64,000 bases of DNA from the NCBI RefSeq assembly GCF_032452875.1, contig NC_083882.1, forward strand, positions 57,613,614 to 57,677,613, read 5' to 3'. Below are positions 57,600-64,000 of this stretch, piece by piece. The translations under genes and the position numbers were made by a program. The notes under the pieces are model-generated. The model was not told where the DNA came from, ran no database searches, and saw nothing but the letters and a program-made list of their open reading frames with translations. Source of the DNA: Bos javanicus. Its lineage: Eukaryota > Chordata > Mammalia > Artiodactyla > Bovidae. Positions within the stretch are counted from its first letter, which is position 1; every line of letters begins with the position of its first letter.

Positions 57600-58142
57600 A
57601 GAGTAAGTTACTCTATATTATCTATTTGTGTGTAACAAATAATCTAAAAACCTTGTGACTTAAGGCAATGATAAAATTTGTTGTTTATCACATAATCAGG
57701 AATCAGGAATTTGGAAGTAGACTTGGCTGAGCAGTCTGGCTCAAGATCTCAAATGAAGTTACAGCCATCTTTGACCAAGGCTACAGTTATCTGACTGCTT
57801 AACTAAGGCAGGAGGATCCTCTTTAGCTGACTCACCCATGTGGTTTGCAAGCTAGTGTTGGTTGCTTGTTGGAGGGCCTCAACTCCTCTCCACATTGGCT
57901 TCTATACTAGAGTGACTTCATGACATTGAAGCCCGCATCTCCCAGAGCAATTGATCCAAGGAATCAAAGAGGAAGCTTCGGTACTTTGTATGACCTTGTC
58001 TTGTAAGTCACATACTGTCACTTCCACTTTACTTTATTGGTCACACAGACCAGCTCTAATTCATTGTGGGAGAAGACTACACAGGGAAATAAACGCCAGG
58101 AGGCAAAGATCATGGGGGTCATTTGGAGACTGACCACTGCAG
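57600..58142 (+). repeat. old mammalian interspersed repeat, possibly an LTR (unnamed)
   Basis: 'tgtgtgtaacaaataatcta', 'agaagactacacagggaaat' and 'gggggtcatttggagactg' match a mammal-wide repeat pattern that I recognise but cannot name with confidence. An LTR of an old retrovirus is possible. No ORF of interest. Confidence 0.5.
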
Positions 58143-59384
58143 TCAGTACGAATCTCAATAGAGCAGTTCCTTTAGAGACCTAGCCAGCCAACAGTCCATG
58201 CAGGTGACACAGTGAAATAGAGTGTCACTCTCTGTGGAAGGCAAGCACATGCAGTGTACTCAAGAATATCTTCAAACCATGTAACATGCCTTTTTATTTG
58301 CAAGATTCTGTTAGTATATGCTCTAAGACTTTTAGAATCATTGCCCTATGGAAACACCATTAACTAAAAGCTATAAGTGAAAGTCTCACTTACATCAGTG
58401 TAGAAAAACTTAACCTTCCTAGAAGTAAGCCCTTGGCCCTCTCACTTCTCTCAGAGTCAGACCTGAGCGGCCTACCCTGACTCACTCCATACAACCCACC
58501 ACAAGCCATTTCCAACCTCACACAACCTCAGTATGGCACTTTGGTATTGTTTCCTTGACTACAACCTTGGCCCCATCCCTGGCTAGATAGTAATTTATCT
58601 TTCTCCTTTCATCTATCCACACATCCTCAAAGACCCCTATATGAGCCCTTTGGAGACAGGAGTTCCTGGACAAAAAAGAAAACAACTGTTTGTATCGTGG
58701 ACCCTGTGAGATATGGAGATCAAGCACTACTGGCTTCTGTGCCCCTGTAAAATCACGTTGCTTTCAGTGAGGAGAATGTACACATTCCCTCCCTTCTGGG
58801 TGGAACATACGGAAGTGTGGGCAAGGTGAGGTGGATAAGGGGACATGGTGTTTTTTAGCACTGTGGTAGATAGCAATTTCAGAAGAGCTGGGAAACCACA
58901 TAGATAGCAGTGATTTCATGGAAATGGGCAGACATAGAAAATGCAGCTACAGGAAACTCAGTTCCTTCAAGAACCTACAGGGACAAGAATGTGGATTAGG
59001 GGATTCATTGCAAGAGATGAAGAAACAGAAGAAATAACTTACTAACGAAAAAAGGCATACTTACTTTCTCATATATGTGAGAAAGCCCTCACAGACCCCT
59101 TGAAGTAACTGGGAGACAATTTGAAGGATTCTGGAAGTTCTGTGTGAGCAGGTCAAAGCAAGAGTCATTAAATTCAATTTTATGGTTATTAAACCTCCAT
59201 TTGTCCTGATAAGTCCACATGGTCTGGAAGATCCTAGAAGTAAGTAGCTGTACACTGTGTCAGTTTTATTGAGGAGACAATCTGTTAGCAGGTAGCTGGC
59301 TCTAGCTACTGAGTGGAAGTCTGGCCAGAAAAGCAATCAAAACATTATATCCTCTTGTAATATCACTTTACAGACTGAAAACTA
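58143..59384. other. no gene or named repeat seen
   Basis: 1.2 kb of single-copy-looking sequence with higher GC than its surroundings near 58440-58640. Short minus-strand frames at 58518-58727 and 59061-59336 have no recognisable domain. Confidence 0.5.
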
Positions 59385-59590
59385 CTCTCACATTTATTAC
59401 CTCAGCCGATCTGCCCAGAAATCTGTGAATGAAGGGTTACTGAGCCACTTATTACAGAGTTATCAAAAATGAAAATCCTGATGTTGAAAGCTTTGCTCAA
59501 GGACGTGCATTTGATAAGTAGTAAGCTTAGAGTTGCATTCAGAATTTGTGACATGAAATCCTAGGCTCTTTCTATTACACTGATGGTTTT
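59385..59590 (-). repeat. MIR SINE (diverged)
   Basis: 'ctttgctcaaggacgtgcat' followed by 'aagtagtaagcttagagttg' and 'ctaggctctttctattacac' fit a reversed MIR. Confidence 0.5.
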
Positions 59591-60904
59591 CAAGTTGTGC
59601 TTGGTAGCCCTAAAATTCCACAAATCTGTCCAAAGAGAAATTTCAGAAAATGAGGAAAAGAGAGAGCACAAGTTAACCAGAGAAGTTATAATTTAACCAG
59701 AGAAATTGTGATTTTATTGCTTATATATTTTGGGCTTCTCTAAGATATTTATTTTAAACAAAAGGTTTAGCAATAACATAAAAATTTAAAGCCTCTTCAC
59801 CGAAACACAGTATCTTGTGATGCAGTCTGTCAACTTGCCTGCCTGATCCCCAGTACATTCCTCTATCAGAGTTACTCCTTGGACAATAAACACTCCTGTT
59901 AAAATACAGGACTTACAGTATATGTAATTAGTTTATAAGAGTAAAATGGCAACATTTCTCTTTTACCACTCTTAGCAAATACCTATTATTTTGTCAGCTC
60001 TAATCCTCTCCCTTCTTTTGGTAATATCATACCAAATTTAATCAGGGAAACTTTCTCTCTTCTATTTTCAATCTATGTAGTTAAAATGGGACTTGAATCA
60101 CTTTCTGTTTCTAGAATTGTGTGTTTGATCAAACTTGTCAATTACAAACTGATAATTATTAGAGAACTTAACCCTCTAAGTGGTGAAGGAATGGGTACAT
60201 GATCACACTGGGTCAGTGAGAGTCCTACCCAGGACTCTGCTAAGTCAACTAAATGAATGTTCCACCACAGTTTTTAAACTGATGAAAGCTTAAAAGCTGC
60301 TGGGGATTCATTCTGTCACTATGTCCTGAGATCTAATCTGAGAAATGAGGCAATGCCCAGGAGAATACAGTAGAGAAGAGGAGAAAGACAGATGAAGGAT
60401 GACAAAATGTGAATATTTGGATTCTGTTGTGCCTGAAGCTGTGCTTTAAGGAATGTGACCTAACTTTTGTCTATGTGACTGACTGTTTTCTCCTTACACA
60501 GTTTAGTTGGGTTTTGATCACTTGTAACTAAGAGAATTCTAACTAATTCACCTGTTGTTCATATAAATTAATTCCAAATTGTCACTGATTATTATGCTTG
60601 GAAGCTTATTCAAATTTTGATTCCCATTTTCTATTATAAAAGTTTTGCTCTAGCTCAGAACAAGTATAATTTCTCTTCTACAAACTTTATTTTAGGTGTA
60701 GACCACTTAATGGAACTCTGACACTTTTGCTCTTCATCCCCCGTCGGCATATCTGACGAGCTAGTCAGAGCCAAGCTGATGAGGCTGAGACGTGGAGATT
60801 CTATAGAACTGGGTAGAAACTGCGGGAAAGTCAGAAGGTAACAGAAAAGTGGGTAGAAGTCCATAAGGGAAAATTTTCATTATTGGCAAAAAAATATCTC
60901 TAGA
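59591..60904. other. no gene or named repeat seen
   Basis: About 1.3 kb of AT-rich sequence. The part near 60420-60560 has an old-repeat look that I cannot assign. Confidence 0.4.
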
Positions 60905-61068
60905 GTGTCTGAAACTTGAGCATTTCCACATATAGCCTTCTGTTTAATCTTCATAATACACCTGTAAAGTAAAAATTTCCCACCTTATTAAAAAAAGTTT
61001 AGGCTCAAAGATAGTCATTTACCTAAGAACCCAGAACTAATATGTGGTGAGGCTTGGTCCAATCACAT
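60905..61068 (-). repeat. MIR SINE
   Basis: Reversed MIR: 'gtttaatcttcataatacac', 'ggctcaaagatagtcattta', 'agaactaatatgtggtgagg'. Confidence 0.6.
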
Positions 61069-61205
61069 TTTTTTCAATAAACATTTATGGAATACCAATC
61101 CTGTGTCAGATGCTTTCTAAGGACTTGGACAACAAGGAAAGGCAATAGAGAGAGCTGACATTCTGTTGCCCTTACTCTGTGCCTGACACTGTTCTGAACC
61201 TTCCC
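61069..61205 (-). repeat. L2/MIR-like fragment
   Basis: 'tcaataaacatttatggaat' and 'gtcagatgctttctaagg' resemble a reversed L2 end; 'gcctgacactgttctgaac' begins a MIR-like stretch that continues beyond the next SINE. Confidence 0.5.
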
Positions 61206-61208
61206 CAT

Positions 61209-61337
61209 GCTTGCTAAGTTGCTTCAGTCATGTCTGACTTTTTGCAACCCTATGGACTGTAGCCCACCAGGCTCCTCTGTCCATGGGGTTTCTCTGGGCA
61301 AGACTACTGGAGTGGGTTTCCATTTCCTTCTCCTACT
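61209..61337 (-). mobile_element. Bov-A SINE fragment
   Basis: Minus-strand Bov-A unit from 'tgctaagttgcttcagtcat' to 'ccatttccttctcc'. Confidence 0.92.
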
Positions 61338-61767
61338 TAACTTCACAACACTATGCATTAGATATTATTATTAGCATTTTCTCTATTAAAAAAAAAAAAG
61401 ACTTATTTTTAGAGCAATTTTAGGTTCACAGAATTGTTAATGTTAAGAGAGAGTACAGAGCTTTCCCATACACCTCCCTGATCCCACATGTGCCTAGCCT
61501 CCCCCGTTATCAGTAGCCAGTACAGCAGGTGTACATTTGTTACAACTGATGAGCCGATATTGATACATCATAATCACCCAAAGTTCGTAGTTTCCATTAG
61601 GGTTCAGTTTTGGTGTTGTACAGCTATTATGAAATGTATTCATCGTTAGCATACTTTTCTAGGGATGAGGAAACTGAAGGAAGATGAAAACAACCTCCTT
61701 GTGAATAGGCTGCAAGGAGAGCCCAAAGCATTCTAGAGCCCTACATCTATCCCCCTAACCACTGCTC
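61338..61767 (-). repeat. MIR SINE split by an older L1 piece
   Basis: 'cttaacttcacaacactatg' and 'gatattattattagcatttt' (left) pair with 'tagggatgaggaaactgaag' and 'ccctaaccactgct' (right) as one reversed MIR. The middle (about 61395-61650, 'gcaattttaggttcacagaa', 'tttgttacaactgatgagcc') is an L1M-type segment. An imperfect repeat of the form 'ttagcat...tttct' flanks it. Confidence 0.55.
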
Positions 61768-62289
61768 CAGTGGTCCTCAAAGTACCCAGAGGTCTTTGAG
61801 ACCTTTTCATGAGGTCAGTGCCATTTTCATATTTGCTTTTCATCATGTTGACATTTACACTTATGGTGCAAAATAGTGGTCGGTAAACAGCTAGTGTCAT
61901 CCCATGAATCAATGCAGTGGCACCAAACTGACCTAATAGTCATTGTGTTTACACACAGGAAAAAATAATCTTAATGTCGAAGATGTTAAGAATGTACTTG
62001 ATGAAGGAGTAAAATTATTAGTTATATTAAGTGGCAACCCTTGAGTATACATTTTTTTAATAGTCTATGTCGTGGAATAAAGAGTGCACATAAGCCCTAA
62101 CTATGCTTACAAAGTATAACAATTGTCTTGAGGGAAAGGATGTATATGATGTTTGAATTGGGAAATAAGCTAGCCAGTTTTTTCATGGAATACCATTTTT
62201 TTTTTAATGAATAAAAGTCAAAATAAGGTTACTTGCACTAAGATATTTTGTAGATAATTTCTCAAAAATGAATGAAGTAAATTTATCAA

Positions 62290-63470
62290 AATTAATGGGA
62301 TAAGTGAAAACTTAGAAGAAATAAAGCTATGCATTATTGTAATAGAAAGGAAAAAGCTCTAAAATTAGTAACTGTCTACTTTAGGAAATTAGAAAAAGAT
62401 AATAAAATTAAGTCCAGAGAAAGCAGAATAAAAGAACAAGAATTAGATCAGAAATCAATAAAATTGAAAACAGGAAACAAAAAGAGAAAATAAATGAAAT
62501 CAAGAGCCAGTTCTCTAGCCACGCTAAATAAAACAAAAAGGAAGAGAACACAAACTACTAAAAATCAGAAATGAAAGAGGGGTTATTACTACAGATCCCA
62601 TGGACATTAACAGGATAATACAAATTATAAAAAACTCTATGATCATAAATTTGATAACCTGGATGAAATGAACCATTTTTTTTCAAAGTCACAATTTGCT
62701 GGAACTCACTTAGCAAGAAGTAAATAATCTGAGTAGGCCTATATTTATTAAAGAGATTGAATCAATAATTAAATAAACTTCCAAAACAAACAAACATACA
62801 AAAAAATCAGGCCCAGATCACTGGCAATTTCTGCCAAACATTTAAGGGGAAAATTATACCAGATCTCTACAATTTCATTCAGAGGATAAAGGCAAAGGAA
62901 ATATTGTCTAATTCATTCTCTGGGCCCAGCATTACCTTAATGACAAGACCAGACAAAGACATCACAAGAAAGAATACAGATCAGTATCTCTCATGAACAT
63001 GAATTAAAAAGTTTTCAACAAAATATTTGATCACTGTTTGCCAGGAGAAGGGATGAAGAGGCAGAGCACAGAGGATTTCTAAGACAGTAAAATGCTCTGC
63101 TTGATACCTATATGATGGATACCTGTCATTATGCATTTCTCCAAACTAATAGAATGTTAAACACCAAAAGTGAACCATAGCATAAACTATGGACTTTGGG
63201 TGATTACACTGTCAATGTAGGCTCTTTAGATGCAACAAACGCACCACTCTGGAGGGGGATGTTGATAATGGGAGGGTGTATGTGTGGGTGGAAAGTAGAT
63301 GGGAAATCTCTTAATAGCTTCTTAATTTTGAAAAGAAAGTGAAAGTGTTAATCGTTCAGTCCTGTCTGACTCTTTGCAACACCCTGCACTGTGTCCACCA
63401 GACTCCTCTCTCCATGGAATTCTTCAGGAAAAAATACGGAAGTATTTTTGTTAAAAATCATCTTAACAAG
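62290..63470 (+). mobile_element. old L1 (L1M type) inside the hAT relic
   Basis: 62300-63031 is diverged ORF2 sequence ('agaaatgaaagaggggttat', 'gaatcaataattaaataaac'), then an internal deletion leads to 3' UTR sequence (63031-63335, 'cactctggagggggatgttg'). No frame survives. A Bov-A tip lies near its right end. Confidence 0.75.
63340..63445 (-). mobile_element. Bov-tA/BovB tip fragment
   Basis: 'gtgttaatcgttcagtcctg' to 'ccatggaattcttcagg' is a diverged shared tip and body in minus orientation. Confidence 0.8.
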
Positions 63471-64000
63471 AATTTTAACCCTGTCACTGCAAGACAACTG
63501 ACAGTATTTTTTGCTATTTATAAAACGTAAGCTTTTAAACAAAAAACTAGGATTTTGAAAAGCATATATATGTCGCTGTTGGCTTAATAAGCTTCCTAAT
63601 GAAATTTTTTCTTGTGAGATTAGTGATGATATTAGCAAATGAAATTACTTGATATCCTATCATAACCTATGTTAGCATTTGACAGATAGGGATAGACCAA
63701 TTAACCAAATTTATTTAGATGATCAAAGCATGATATTAAAAAATCATTCATAGGTTAAAAACTCTTTCAGATTACTAGGCCAATGAATTATAGTGTGACG
63801 AATTATTAGAAGTCCATTGATAGGGTTTCAGATTTCAGTTTGCAACTTTAAGGAACTACCAGTTATAAATTTTGGGTATAACATCAAAGAAGAGTGTATG
63901 CAATATTTTTTAGTTATTCAACCAAAATAGTGTATCACAACAAACTGAATGCAGAAGCCTATGAGATAATGGTAGTAAGATAGTATTAAAGAGATTTGCA

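Larger units (their letters stand above)
61768..64000 (+). mobile_element. hAT-Charlie-type DNA transposon relic with transposase remains, split by L1
   Basis: It starts with CAGTGGTCCTCAAAG, a hAT-Charlie-like terminal repeat. Parts 61768-62289 and 63474-64000 follow, in the same strand and order, the coding region of a hAT transposase of the kind related to domesticated ZBED/SCAND3-like genes. Recognised segments include 'gttttttcatggaatacca' (about 62176), 'caactgacagtattttttgc' (about 63496) and 'aacatcaaagaagagtgta' (about 63880). Stops and frameshifts are frequent. The element continues beyond the right edge. Family name to be confirmed. Confidence 0.75.

Noticed and set aside
7347..63445. 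Many near-identical ~30-bp words ('catggggtcgcaaagagtc' type) in both orientations, resembling a dispersed array or CRISPR-like repeats
   Set aside because: They are the shared 3' tip of BovB, Bov-tA and BOV-A2, irregularly spaced, often with target-site duplications. CRISPR arrays do not occur in mammalian genomes.
61205..64000. Search for FIBIN or another neighbouring gene towards the right edge
   Set aside because: No open frame or exon-like sequence of FIBIN type was seen. The coding-like remains at the right edge are hAT transposase relics.

Overview
This window is intergenic, repeat-rich mammalian DNA from a ruminant. BovB (RTE-clade) LINEs and the SINEs that share its 3' end (Bov-tA, BOV-A2) are restricted to ruminants among mammals, and ruminant-type L1 copies, a cetartiodactyl CHR SINE and ancient eutherian repeats (MIR, L2, MaLR LTR, hAT-Charlie) are also present. 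A bovid such as cattle is the likeliest source; the species cannot be fixed by reading alone.

Only one real gene is supported. The extreme left edge (1-97, minus strand) holds the first 32 codons of SLC5A12, the sodium-coupled monocarboxylate transporter SMCT2. The gene runs off the left edge, so the remaining ~63.9 kb lies upstream of its start codon. In human the next gene in this direction is FIBIN; its single-exon ORF is not in the window.

Layout: 0-0.7 kb, SLC5A12 exon 1 and upstream flank. 0.7-3.5 kb, old L1 and L2 plus a BovB tip with target-site duplications. 3.5-5.9 kb, 5'-truncated minus-strand BovB with reverse-transcriptase relic. 6-15.6 kb, single-copy stretches with many Bov-tA/BOV-A2 SINEs and an L1 tail. 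16.2-18.3 kb, relic of an old endogenous retrovirus interior, broken by two SINEs. 19.2-25.1 kb, BovB copies (one with a fold-back), a CHR SINE, an AT-rich block and an L1 with a BOV-A2 inside. 25-35.5 kb, older MIR/L2 and SINEs. 35.6-37.3 kb, one MIR split by both an L1 and a BovB. 39.1-44.0 kb, four-part nest: an old MaLR-type LTR split by a near-full-length BovB, which is split by an antisense BovB and by a solo LTR with 4-bp duplications. 47.3-50.8 kb, a second long BovB and a 5'-inverted L1. 51-61 kb, mostly single-copy DNA with SINEs. 61.8-64 kb, hAT-Charlie-type transposase relic split by an old L1 and running off the right edge.

None of the transposon reading frames is intact. I found no operon, CRISPR array, tRNA or rRNA gene, and no convincing undescribed system; the value lies in the gene edge and in the insertion stratigraphy. 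Family names come from recognition of consensus features by eye. Element edges without a stated target-site duplication are good to perhaps 10-30 bases.
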